Positions 46,761-54,320 are shown, counted from the stretch's first letter. The stretch is DNA of 64,000 nucleotides from Chitinophagaceae bacterium (GCA_016717285.1 JADKFU010000002.1:340811-404810); one strand, 5' to 3'. Notes: generated by a model not told the origin, from the letters alone. Numbers and translations: made by a program.

Positions 46761-47423
46761 AAATCAATCAACATCTTTTCTCCGTGTAAATCCGTGCCTC
46801 CGTGGCAAATACTTGTGCATGCATGGCCACACCATTCAAGGAAGTCGTGGGCAAGTTGTCGATCATGTACCGATACCCAAATCATTCAACAACTTTTTTC
46901 CGCGTAAATCCGTGCCTCCGTTGCAAATACTTGTGCATGCATGGCCACAGCATTCAAGGAAGTCGTGGGCAAGTTGTCGATTATGTACCGATACCCAAAT
47001 CAATCAACATCTTTTCTCCGTGTAAATCCGTGCCTCCGTGGCAAATACTTGTGCATGCATGGCCACAGAATTCAAGGAAGTTGTCGACGAGTTGTCGATT
47101 ATGTACCGATACCCAAATCAATCAACAACTTTTCTCCGTGTAAATCCGTGCCTCCGTGGCAAATACTTGTGCATGCATGGCCACAGCATTTAAGGAAGTC
47201 GTGGGCAAGTTGTCGATCATGTACCGATACCCAAATCAATCAACATCTTTTCTCCGTGTAAATCCGTGCATCCGTGGCAAATATTTTTGCATGCATGGCC
47301 ACAGCATTCAAGGAAGTTGTCGAAGAGTTGTCGATCATGTACCGATACCCAAATCAATCAACAACTTTTCTCCGTGTAAATCCGTGCCTCCGTTGCAAAT
47401 ACTTGTGCATGCATGGCCACAGC
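46761..47423. repeat. 118-bp tandem repeat array (about 5.6 copies) upstream of dnaN
   Basis: The marker TGCATGCATGGCCACA recurs at 46816, 46934, 47052, 47170, 47288 and 47406 (the fifth and sixth copies nearly identical), each exactly 118 bases apart. Each unit also contains TCCGTG-TAAATCCGTG-CCTCCGTG, an inner three-fold repeat, and a GTTGTCGAT-(C/T)ATGTACCGATACCC block. Units alternate between AACATCTT and AACAACTT variants, so there is a 236-base higher-order period. Since 118 is not a multiple of three, plus-strand ORFs of 70-113 residues that run through it change frame from unit to unit and are not genes. It lies between divergent APC permease and dnaN. Confidence 0.95.
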
Positions 47424-47472
47424 GGTGCAAAAAACATGTAATCAAATCCATCACTCTATGTTAACTACTAAA

Positions 47473-47501
47473 TTGCCTTATTTTTAAAAATCATTATCTT
47501 G
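47473..47501 (+). promoter_or_regulatory. Promoter of dnaN
   Basis: TTG at 47473-47475 and TATCTTG at 47495-47501 are separated by 19 bases, a near-consensus Bacteroidota promoter (one base short of TAnnTTTG). It starts 50 bases after the repeat array and 27 bases before the dnaN ATG. Confidence 0.6.
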
Positions 47502-47527
47502 CGCATCTTTAAAAAAAACAGCCTCGT

Positions 47528-48646
47528 ATGAAATTTATAGTGTCGTCAGGTTCATTGTTGAAACAATTGCAATTGATTGCAGGTGTTGTGAGTTCAAATA
47601 CAGTGCTCCCGATTCTCGAAGACTTTCTTTTTGATATTAAAGACGGAAAGCTGACGGTGTTTTCAACAGACCTGGAAACATCAATGAGTTCATCGCTGGA
47701 TGTGGAAGCTAATGAAGAAGGTAAAATTGCCATTCCTGCCAAATTATTGATGGACATTCTGAAAACGCTTCCTGAACAACCACTTACCTTTTCCATTAAC
47801 GACCAGAATTTAGCGATCGAAATCACTTCTGATAAGGGAAAATACCGTCTTACCGGTGAAAATGGCGATGACTTTCCAAGAATTCCTGTTCCTGAAGAAA
47901 CCAAAGAAATTAAACTGCCTTCCTCCGTTATTGCCAATGCCATCAACAAAACACTTTTCGCGGTAGGTTCTGATGATATGCGCCCTGCCATGACAGGTGT
48001 AAACTTTGAGCTCACACCGGACGGAATCACTTTTGTGGCAACGGATGCACATCGTTTAGTCAGGTATAAAAGGCTCGATGCAAAAGCCGGGAAGGCCACT
48101 TCTTTTATTGTCCCCAAAAAGGCGTTGCAATTGTTAGGAAATGCCCTACCTGCAGAAGAAACGCAAGTGAAAATTTCTTATAACAGTTCCAATGCGTTTT
48201 TTAATTTCGGTTATGTGAAGTTGATCTGCAGATTAATTGATGCACGATATCCTGATTATACAGCGGTTATTCCAACGGAAAACCCGAATAAGCTCACCAT
48301 CCAGTCCAGTGATTTGCTGAGTTCATTGCGCCGTCTTGTAGTATTGAGTAGCAAGACAACACACCAGGCTACTTTAAAAATGAGCGGCAGCGAATTGAGT
48401 ATTAATACGCGTGACCTTGATTTTTCGAATGAAGGAAATGAAACCCTTACCTGTCAATATGATGGTGAAGATCTTGAGATTGCCTTCAATGCAAAATTCG
48501 TGATTGATATGATTGCATCAATGAATGAAGAAGAAGTACAGTTTGAATTTTCTACACCTTCGCGTGCCTGCATCATGACTCCTGTAAATAAGAAGGAAAA
48601 TGAAGATTTACTTATGCTCGTGATGCCGATTATGGTGAATACCTGA
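47528..48646 (+). CDS. dnaN: DNA polymerase III beta subunit (sliding clamp)
   Basis: DnaN forms the ring-shaped dimer that holds polymerase III on DNA. The 372-residue product has the three clamp domains: MKFIVSSGSLLKQLQLIAGVV at the N-terminus, LTGENGDDFPRIPVPEE near residue 105, FVATDAHRLVRYKR near 170, and the C-terminal LLMLVMPIMVN close to the usual family ending. Length is normal. It is monocistronic here, with a promoter and a strong terminator. dnaA, recF and gyrB are not in the window, so this is not evidence for an origin. Confidence 0.97.
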   Translation: MKFIVSSGSLLKQLQLIAGVVSSNTVLPILEDFLFDIKDGKLTVFSTDLETSMSSSLDVEANEEGKIAIPAKLLMDILKTLPEQPLTFSINDQNLAIEITSDKGKYRLTGENGDDFPRIPVPEETKEIKLPSSVIANAINKTLFAVGSDDMRPAMTGVNFELTPDGITFVATDAHRLVRYKRLDAKAGKATSFIVPKKALQLLGNALPAEETQVKISYNSSNAFFNFGYVKLICRLIDARYPDYTAVIPTENPNKLTIQSSDLLSSLRRLVVLSSKTTHQATLKMSGSELSINTRDLDFSNEGNETLTCQYDGEDLEIAFNAKFVIDMIASMNEEEVQFEFSTPSRACIMTPVNKKENEDLLMLVMPIMVNT

Positions 48647-48670
48647 CCTGCATTTTAATAAGTAATAATT

Positions 48671-48716
48671 AAAAGCGAAAGCCCTCTGATATTTAAAAGG
48701 GCTTTCGCTTTTTTGC
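48671..48716 (+). terminator. Terminator of dnaN
   Basis: AAAAGCGAAAGCCCT (48671-48685) and AGGGCTTTCGCTTTT (48698-48712) form a 15-bp perfect stem followed by T residues, 25 bases after the dnaN stop. It also lies in front of the end of the convergent DUF5606 gene and, being A-rich upstream, may work in both directions. Confidence 0.92.
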
Positions 48717-48763
48717 AGTACTGGATTGCTGTTAAAAAACATTGCTTGAAGGTTAAAAGACGG

Positions 48764-49213
48764 TTATACTTCTTTTTTCTCGTCTACAGATTCTTCAGTT
48801 GATTCGTTGTCTTCAACCACTTCCGTTGTTGGAATGGAATCGTGCTGTTTCAGTAAATGATACCATTTGATCATCTTTTTCATGTCACTCACATGAACTT
48901 TTTCTTCATCATAATCAGGTACAATTTTCTTGAAATAGCTTTTTAAGGTTGCCGGATCTGATTTTGGGTCAGCCAATGGAATGTTAGTTTCCTGCTTGTT
49001 CATTTCAGCTAATACATTACGCAAGCTGATGGTTTCCTCCTGATTCAGGTAAACAGAAATGTTATCCAGCGAGGAAATGCCGTGAATGCGCGAAGAAACA
49101 AATTGTGTTTTTCCATCTTCCATCGATTTTACGACGATGCCGTTCCCTTTTGTGGAAACCAATGAGAATAATCCCGGAAGGCCGCTGATGGACATAATGT
49201 CTTTAAACTCCAT
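48764..49213 (-). CDS. DUF5606 family protein
   Basis: This 149-residue acidic protein, typical of Bacteroidota, opens MEFKDIMSISGLPGLFSLVS and has a KGNGIVVKSMEDGKTQFVSSR stretch like a small SH3/Tudor-like barrel. A helical region follows (KSYFKKIVPDYDEEKVHVSD), and the tail is disordered and Glu/Ser-rich (residues 125-149). The function is not known. It has a full consensus promoter (49236-49265) and is divergent from rpsT. Confidence 0.85.
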   Translation of the reverse strand: MEFKDIMSISGLPGLFSLVSTKGNGIVVKSMEDGKTQFVSSRIHGISSLDNISVYLNQEETISLRNVLAEMNKQETNIPLADPKSDPATLKSYFKKIVPDYDEEKVHVSDMKKMIKWYHLLKQHDSIPTTEVVEDNESTEESVDEKKEV

Positions 49214-49235
49214 GAAGTATTGATTTTTAGAGCGC

Positions 49236-49265
49236 CAAAAGTAATGATAAAACCGCGTCCGGCAA
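49236..49265 (-). promoter_or_regulatory. Promoter of the DUF5606 gene
   Basis: On the minus strand TTG (49265-49263) and TACTTTTG (49243-49236) are separated by exactly 19 bases, a perfect TTG-N19-TAnnTTTG match, 23 bases before the start codon. Confidence 0.75.
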
Positions 49266-49287
49266 TTGAAATTATGCAGGAATTGAT

Positions 49288-49317
49288 TTTGTAAATAAGC
49301 GGATTGGGTTATCTTTG
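49288..49317 (+). promoter_or_regulatory. Promoter of rpsT
   Basis: TTTG at 49288-49291 and TATCTTTG at 49310-49317 are separated by 18 bases, a strong Bacteroidota promoter, 27 bases before the rpsT ATG. It is back to back with the DUF5606 promoter within 82 bases. Confidence 0.75.
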
Positions 49318-49344
49318 CGTCCTCAAAAAATTAAAAGAAGTTCA

Positions 49345-49599
49345 ATGGCCAATACCAAAAATGCTCAGAAAGCCGATCGCCAGGCAAAGAAAAGACGGGA
49401 ACACAACCGTTATTTCGGTAAAACTACCCGTAATGCTGTAAGAGATCTGCGTGCAGTGGATACCAAGGAAGAGGCAAAAAAACTACTTCCTGATACAGTT
49501 GCAATGATTGATAAACTCGCAAAACGCAACATCATCCATAAAAAGAAAGCCGACAACCTGAAATCAGGTCTGATGAAGAAGTTGAATGGCCTGAAGTAA
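49345..49599 (+). CDS. rpsT: 30S ribosomal protein S20
   Basis: S20 binds the 5' domain of 16S rRNA. The 84-residue product starts MANTKNAQKADRQAKKRREH and is rich in Lys/Arg with three long helices, as usual. I place the start at the ATG at 49345; ten upstream in-frame codons overlap the promoter -7 box and cannot be translated. KRNIIHKKKADNLKSGLMKKL is the conserved end. It has its own promoter and terminator. Confidence 0.96.
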   Translation: MANTKNAQKADRQAKKRREHNRYFGKTTRNAVRDLRAVDTKEEAKKLLPDTVAMIDKLAKRNIIHKKKADNLKSGLMKKLNGLK

Positions 49600-49618
49600 A
49601 AACTGTTTTCGTAACATG

Positions 49619-49656
49619 CAGAGGTGCAGCTGAAAAGTTGCACCTCTGTTGTTTTT
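49619..49656 (+). terminator. Terminator of rpsT
   Basis: CAGAGGTGCA (49619-49628) pairs with TGCACCTCTG (49639-49648) with a 10-base loop, then TTGTTTTT. It lies 19 bases after the rpsT stop. Confidence 0.88.
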
Positions 49657-49952
49657 AAAGGTGTCGGATCGTAATAAAATCAGCTGTGGATCACGCTGTT
49701 TTATTTCTGAACGAAAAAGAAAGAAAACCGTAAATGGCTCCTCTGAGTTTCGGGAATATTCAAGCTAAAGGATAATGATCTGGAAATGTACTTCTTCGCA
49801 AAGCTCGCAAAGGAAGGAACCCATTTTTTCTTTGCGAGCCTTGTGCCTTTGCGAGAAAATATTAGTAAATAAAGCTGGAATCTTGAAAACCATATAATCA
49901 GTAACAAGTTTGAATAATTTGCTACCTTTTCGATTATTATATCCTATTTACT
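49657..49952. other. Intergenic region with CTTTGCGAG micro-repeats and an inverted repeat
   Basis: Between the rpsT terminator and radC, GCAAAG/CTTTGC motifs occur on both strands. CTCGCAAAGG (49804-49813) is the perfect inverse of CCTTTGCGAG (49846-49855), and another CTTTGCGAG lies between them at 49830. The core matches the TTTG cluster upstream of purK. No gene is credible here. Confidence 0.55.
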
Positions 49953-50681
49953 ATGTCAAACAATAACCACAACCCTTCGGGCATTTATCCCGAACCCTCT
50001 GGTATCAAGAGTTGGGCTGAAGAAGATCGTCCGCGTGAAAAGTTACTGCTGAAAGGAAAACATACGCTCACCGAATCGGAGCTGATTGCCATTCTGCTTC
50101 GAACGGGAACGCGTGAAAAAACCGCAGTGGATATTTCCATGGAACTGCTCAAACGCACCAACAACGACCTTGCTGCACTTGGAAAACTTACAGTGCACGA
50201 TTTTCTCAATTTGGGAATTTCCGGTATTGGAGAAACAAAAGCGATTACGATTGTAGCTGCACTCGAACTGGGACGGCGTCGACAATTGTCGGCTGTTAAG
50301 GAAAAAGATAAAATCACTTCCAGCCGCGATGCGTTTGATATCCTCTATCCGAAAATGGCGGATTTCAGGTATGAAGAATTTTGGATTTTGCTGTTGAACC
50401 GGGCCAATAAGGTAATTGGTGTAGAACGTATCAGCGAAGGAGGTTTAACGGGAACAGTAGCGGACCCAAGAAAGATTTTCAATGTTGCGATTAAAGCCGA
50501 CGCTACTTCGGTGATACTCTGCCACAATCATCCTTCAGGCAACCTGCATCCCAGTCAGGCCGATATTGAGCTGACTAAAAAAATGAAGGAAGCGGGTAAA
50601 GTATTGGAAATTTTAGTGTTTGATCACTTGATTATCGGCGATGCTAAGTACTATAGTTTTGCCGACGAAGGGATGATGTAA
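49953..50681 (+). CDS. radC: RadC family JAB/MPN-domain protein
   Basis: This 242-residue protein of the RadC (UPF0758) family has the JAMM metal-binding motif LCHNHPSGNLHPSQAD with His191, His193 and Asp204. The N-terminal helix-hairpin-helix region (LLRTGTREKTAVDISMELL ... LGISGIGETKAITIVAALELG) matches the family. Despite its name, a repair role for RadC has been questioned and its substrate is unknown. It stands alone between rpsT and the convergent acyl-CoA dehydrogenase gene. Confidence 0.93.
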   Translation: MSNNNHNPSGIYPEPSGIKSWAEEDRPREKLLLKGKHTLTESELIAILLRTGTREKTAVDISMELLKRTNNDLAALGKLTVHDFLNLGISGIGETKAITIVAALELGRRRQLSAVKEKDKITSSRDAFDILYPKMADFRYEEFWILLLNRANKVIGVERISEGGLTGTVADPRKIFNVAIKADATSVILCHNHPSGNLHPSQADIELTKKMKEAGKVLEILVFDHLIIGDAKYYSFADEGMM

Positions 50682-50683
50682 GG

Positions 50684-50757
50684 GAAGTGCCGATGTGCCA
50701 TTGAAATGATGTTATGATGTGAATCGATGTGCGATAATTTGAAGTGCCGATGTGCCA
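50684..50757. repeat. Short direct repeats between radC and the acyl-CoA dehydrogenase gene
   Basis: GAAGTGCCGATGTGCCA occurs at 50684-50700 and again at 50741-50757, with a degenerate copy (GAATCGATGTGCGAT) between. The motif itself is a near-repeat of (C)GATGTGC(C). The copies fill the convergent gap; neither forms a terminator hairpin. Confidence 0.7.
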
Positions 50758-50775
50758 ATAAAGAAAAGTGTTCCG

Positions 50776-51930
50776 TTATTTTAGAATGGAACGTGATATT
50801 ACAATCCGCTGTACTTCGCTTGTTCCTTCATAAATCTGGGTGATCTTGGCATCGCGCATCAATCGCTCCACATGGTATTCTTTTACATAACCGTATCCAC
50901 CGTGAATCTGCACTGCTTCTACTGTTGTTTTCATCGCCACTTCTGAAGCAAACACTTTCGCAATACTTCCTGATAAGGTATAATCAAGATGCTGATCTTT
51001 TTCCCATGCTGCTTTCATAATCAGGAGTCGTGCTGCTTCAATTTCAGTTGCCATATCGGCCAGCTTAAACTGAATGGCCTGGTGTTGTGAGATTTCTTTA
51101 CCAAATGCTTTACGCTGCTTAGAGTAAGCAAGCGCCAGTTCATAAGCGCCGGAAGCAATGCCCAATGCTTGCGAAGCAATTCCTATTCTTCCGCCGGCCA
51201 GTGTTTTCATCGCGAACTTGAAGCCGAAACCATCTTCGCCAATCCTGTTTTCTTTGGGAACTTTCACATCCTGAAACATAATCGAATGTGTATCACTACC
51301 GCGAATACCGAGCTTGTTTTCTTTTCCTCCTACCGTTACTCCTGACCAGTTTTTTTCAACAATAAAAACATTGATGCCGCGACTTCCCTTTGCAACATCA
51401 GTTTGTGCAATCACGAGATAAACAGAAGCCGTGTTTCCGTTAGTAATCCAATTCTTTGTGCCATTCAGCAAATAATGATCACCGTTATCAATTGCTGTAG
51501 TGCGTTGCGAAGTAGCATCACTTCCCGCTTCCGGTTCTGAAAGGCAAAAAGCACCTAAATAGAGTTCACCATCTTTCATTCCACGGGCAAGAGGAGTGAG
51601 GTATTTCTGCTTTTGTGCTTCGGATGCATACGTTTCCAATCCCCAGCATACCAATGAATTATTTACCGACATGCATACTGATGCAGACGCATCTACTTTA
51701 GAAATTTCTTCCATGGCAGTTACATAGGAAATCGTATCCAATCCACTGCCGCCATAATCCGTTGAAACCATCATGCCCATAAATCCAAGTTCAGCCAATT
51801 TCTTCACCTGTTCCACCGGAAATTTTTGTTTCTCGTCGCGCTCTATCACGCCGGGCAACAATTCCTGTTGTGCAAAATCACGTGCTGCTTTCTGAATCAT
51901 GAGATGTTCTTCAGTCAATTGGAAATTCAT
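50776..51930 (-). CDS. Acyl-CoA dehydrogenase (short/branched-chain type)
   Basis: This FAD enzyme of 384 residues catalyses alpha,beta-dehydrogenation of acyl-CoA. Signatures: AFCLSEPEAGSDATSQRT, NGTKNWITNGNTASVY, AGGRIGIASQALGIA, QIHGGYGYVKEYHVERLMRDAKI and QIYEGTSEVQRIVISRSIL, where the Glu of YEGT is the catalytic base of short-chain enzymes. It is a cytoplasmic tetramer in known cases and passes electrons to ETF. The chain-length preference is inferred only from the catalytic Glu position. It stands alone on the minus strand. Confidence 0.93.
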   Translation of the reverse strand: MNFQLTEEHLMIQKAARDFAQQELLPGVIERDEKQKFPVEQVKKLAELGFMGMMVSTDYGGSGLDTISYVTAMEEISKVDASASVCMSVNNSLVCWGLETYASEAQKQKYLTPLARGMKDGELYLGAFCLSEPEAGSDATSQRTTAIDNGDHYLLNGTKNWITNGNTASVYLVIAQTDVAKGSRGINVFIVEKNWSGVTVGGKENKLGIRGSDTHSIMFQDVKVPKENRIGEDGFGFKFAMKTLAGGRIGIASQALGIASGAYELALAYSKQRKAFGKEISQHQAIQFKLADMATEIEAARLLIMKAAWEKDQHLDYTLSGSIAKVFASEVAMKTTVEAVQIHGGYGYVKEYHVERLMRDAKITQIYEGTSEVQRIVISRSILK

Positions 51931-51975
51931 CGGGTATAATTTTTTTTGAGGTTGGTAAAAATAGAAATCTTTTGT

Positions 51976-52023
51976 GATTGGTCATTTTAGACAGTAGTCC
52001 TTGGGCATGAGTCATTGGGCATT
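51976..52023. repeat. TTGG-x-CATT micro-repeats upstream of the DUF502 gene
   Basis: ATTGGTCATT, CTTGGGCATG and ATTGGGCATT occur within 48 bases, spaced by 22 and 15 bases with GAGTC/AGTC linkers. They lie between the starts of the acyl-CoA dehydrogenase gene (-) and the DUF502 gene (+). Confidence 0.5.
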
Positions 52024-52091
52024 CTATGACATGCAAACATCGAACAACATCCACAGCAACAACCTACCTTCGCAACTTAAATCAAACGCTT

Positions 52092-52721
52092 ATGAAAAAC
52101 ACTTATCCACGTTGGATTCGCCAGATCACGAACTATTTTTTTCGCGGGTTAATTTTTGTTTCACCCATTTTTATAACGGTTTATACGATTGTTTACCTGA
52201 TCAGGTGGTTAGATGGATTGATCCCGGGTTTGTTCCCGGGACTCAGCTTTTTGATTGTACTATCATCAATAACCGTTGTTGGATTGTTTTCCTCTTTCTT
52301 TTTATTCAATCCGGTGATGGCTTTCATTGAAAGTATTTTTTCTAAAGCACCTTTTGCAAAAGTGATTTATACTTCAATAAAGGATTTGTTTAATGCCTTT
52401 GCAGGAAACAACAGAACCTTCACCCAACCTGTAATGGTAACTTTATTTAAAGACGCAGGCATTCAGAAGTTGGGATTTATTACTAAGGAAGATCTTTCGG
52501 AAATAGGAATCAGCGGATTGTCGGCTGTATATTTTCCACACTCGTATAATTTTTCCGGAAACCTGTACCTTGTTCCGAAAGAAAATATTACCGTGCTGAA
52601 ATCATTTGAAGCTACCAACGCGCTTAAGTTTATTGTCTCCGGCGGGATTACCGGAATTGAAAGCATAAAAAAAACTGAACCAAAGGAAATCATGAATGAC
52701 GACCCGGCCGGCCTGATTTAA
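52092..52721 (+). CDS. DUF502 family membrane protein
   Basis: This protein of about 209 residues has two N-terminal transmembrane helices (FFRGLIFVSPIFITVYTIVYL and LSFLIVLSSITVVGLFSSFFL) and a cytoplasmic or periplasmic beta domain. I start at the ATG at 52092 (MKNTYPRWIRQITNYFFRG); an ORF extends upstream but aligns poorly with the family and overlaps micro-repeats. Typical segments are IFSKAPFAKVIYTSIKDLFNAF and SGLSAVYFPHSYNFSGNLYLVP. Function is unknown; plant relatives (LCV-like) and bacterial ones are membrane-trafficking-related only by guess. Confidence 0.83.
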   Translation: MKNTYPRWIRQITNYFFRGLIFVSPIFITVYTIVYLIRWLDGLIPGLFPGLSFLIVLSSITVVGLFSSFFLFNPVMAFIESIFSKAPFAKVIYTSIKDLFNAFAGNNRTFTQPVMVTLFKDAGIQKLGFITKEDLSEIGISGLSAVYFPHSYNFSGNLYLVPKENITVLKSFEATNALKFIVSGGITGIESIKKTEPKEIMNDDPAGLI

Positions 52722-52823
52722 ATATATCAGTGCTCAAAATGAATAGGATAACTTTTACTGTTCAGGCAATAATAAACAAACAGGTTAAACAGTCATACTT
52801 TTAATTTTTCAATCCGGATTTAT

Positions 52824-53798
52824 TTGAGAAAGCCTACCGCAATATCACTACTTGTTTTCCTGGTTTTGGCAACCACCACTTCTATTGTCTATTCCTGGGG
52901 ATTTTGGGGGCATCAACGCATCAACCGTATTGCTGTGTTTACGTTACCTCCGCAAATGCTTGCACTTTACAAAGCGAATATTGAATACATCACCAGCCAT
53001 GCTGTTGATCCTGATAAGAGACGTTACAGCAATCCGGATGAAGCACCAAGACATTATATTGACCTTGACAGGTATGGAAGTTATCCTCACGACAGTTTGC
53101 CGCGTCGATGGGACGATGCAGTAGCTAAATACAGCGAGGATTCGCTTAAGAAACATGGCATTGTTCCATGGTATGTTCCGTTAATGCTTTATCGTTTGAC
53201 AGATGCTTTTAAGGAGAAAGACAAATACAGAATCCTTCATTATTCAGCCGATATCGGACATTACATTGCGGATGCGCATGTGCCGCTGCATTGCACTCAT
53301 AATTACAATGGACAACTTACCAATCAGACAGGTATTCATGGATTCTGGGAATCGCGTATTCCTGAGTTGTTTGGTGAAAACTATGATTTTTTTGTGGGGA
53401 AAGCGGAATACATTTCGCATCCATCTGAATATATTTGGAACGTAGTTTTGAAAAGCAGTTTGGAAGTGGATTCTGTTCTGTCAATGGAAAAGGAATTGTC
53501 GGAGCAGTTTACCCCAGATCGCAAATATGCTTTTGAACAAAGGGGCGAGACCGTCGTTCGAACGTATTCAAAAGAGTATTCTGCAGCCTATCAGCAAAAA
53601 CTGAATAATATGGAGGAGCGGAAAATGAGAGCGGCCATTATTGCGGTGGGAAGTTTTTGGTACACAGCCTGGGTAAATGCAGGCAAGCCTGATTTGAGTG
53701 AACTCAATGATGGTACTGTTTCACCTGAAGAACAATTGGAAATTGAAGCAATGGACAGAGCCTGGCGCGATGGTAAAATTTATGGACGGGAAGAATGA
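52824..53798 (+). CDS. Zinc-dependent phospholipase C/S1-P1 nuclease-like secreted protein
   Basis: This 324-residue exported protein has a signal peptide (LLVFLVLATTTSIVYS) followed directly by WGFWGHQRINR. In S1/P1 nuclease and zinc phospholipase C folds, the mature N-terminal Trp is itself a zinc ligand and the first His is near. Further ligand-type motifs are RHYIDLDRY, HYSADIGHYIADAHVPLHC, NYNGQLTNQTGIHGFWESR. The start is TTG at 52824: no ATG lies in frame between it and the promoter region, and the signal peptide begins right there. Lipase versus nuclease activity cannot be separated from sequence. It is flanked by DUF502 (+) and OsmC (-). Confidence 0.8.
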   Translation: MRKPTAISLLVFLVLATTTSIVYSWGFWGHQRINRIAVFTLPPQMLALYKANIEYITSHAVDPDKRRYSNPDEAPRHYIDLDRYGSYPHDSLPRRWDDAVAKYSEDSLKKHGIVPWYVPLMLYRLTDAFKEKDKYRILHYSADIGHYIADAHVPLHCTHNYNGQLTNQTGIHGFWESRIPELFGENYDFFVGKAEYISHPSEYIWNVVLKSSLEVDSVLSMEKELSEQFTPDRKYAFEQRGETVVRTYSKEYSAAYQQKLNNMEERKMRAAIIAVGSFWYTAWVNAGKPDLSELNDGTVSPEEQLEIEAMDRAWRDGKIYGREE

Positions 53799-53825
53799 CA
53801 ACTTTGTAAATATTCTATTTGAATG

Positions 53826-54218
53826 CTAAACAATTTTGCTTTCAATAGTAATCTCATGGGTAAGAATCTGATGCGTTGGACATTTATCTGCAATCACCAT
53901 GAGTCTTTTCTTTTGTTCTTCAGAAAGCGCACCTTTTAACTCAACAGTCCTGAGAATGTGTGTTGTGTTTTTGACTTTATCTCTTTCAAACGTCATGTGA
54001 ACTTTTACTTCGTCGAGTGCCCAACCCTTTCTGTCGGCATACATTCGCAAAGTAATGGTAGTGCAGGAGCCCAAAGCTGCGAGTAACAATTCATCAGGAG
54101 AAAAACCCATTTCTGCTCCACCTTCATCTGCAGGCTCGTCCGCAATAATTGAATTTTCACCTGCCTGTACATGTGTTTTAAAATGATCTTTTTTGATGTG
54201 AGCTGTTGTGAGATGCAT
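53826..54218 (-). CDS. OsmC/Ohr family protein
   Basis: This 130-residue peroxidase-like protein contains two redox cysteines: Cys52 (LLAALGSCTTITLRMYADRKGW) and Cys113 (VIADKCPTHQILT). OsmC/Ohr enzymes reduce organic hydroperoxides through this pair; the ADKCPTH form fits the OsmC branch. It is the last of a run of minus-strand genes with YceI, pirin and an AraC regulator upstream, with 102 bases separating it from YceI. Confidence 0.9.
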   Translation of the reverse strand: MHLTTAHIKKDHFKTHVQAGENSIIADEPADEGGAEMGFSPDELLLAALGSCTTITLRMYADRKGWALDEVKVHMTFERDKVKNTTHILRTVELKGALSEEQKKRLMVIADKCPTHQILTHEITIESKIV

Positions 54219-54248
54219 CGGTTGAGGGTTATACTGCTACGTTATCAA

Positions 54249-54296
54249 ATTGTTGAATTGATATTTCAGTGTAAGGTGCAATAACAATTCAACAAT
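54249..54296. repeat. 12-bp perfect inverted repeat between yceI-like and osmC-like genes
   Basis: ATTGTTGAATTG (54249-54260) and CAATTCAACAAT (54285-54296) are exact inverse copies separated by 24 bases. No T run follows, so it is not an obvious terminator; CAATTCAACAATCTAACAATG also contains ACAAT direct micro-repeats. It may be a weak terminator of the upstream gene or an mRNA hairpin. Confidence 0.6.
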
Positions 54297-54320
54297 CTAA
54301 CAATGCAGCAAATAATATTA

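Noticed and set aside
46761..47423. CRISPR array
   Set aside because: Unit is 118 bases, almost fully conserved, with no distinct spacers and no cas genes.
46802..47464. Several overlapping plus-strand ORFs of 70-113 residues in the repeat array
   Set aside because: They are different frames of the same 118-bp units, have no start-site signal, and change frame from unit to unit.
47528..48646. Replication origin by dnaN
   Set aside because: No dnaA, recF or DnaA-box cluster nearby; dnaN is often separated from oriC in this phylum.
52103..52111. DnaA-box-like TTATCCACG near DUF502
   Set aside because: Single copy inside coding sequence, far from dnaN, with no cluster or AT-rich unwinding region.
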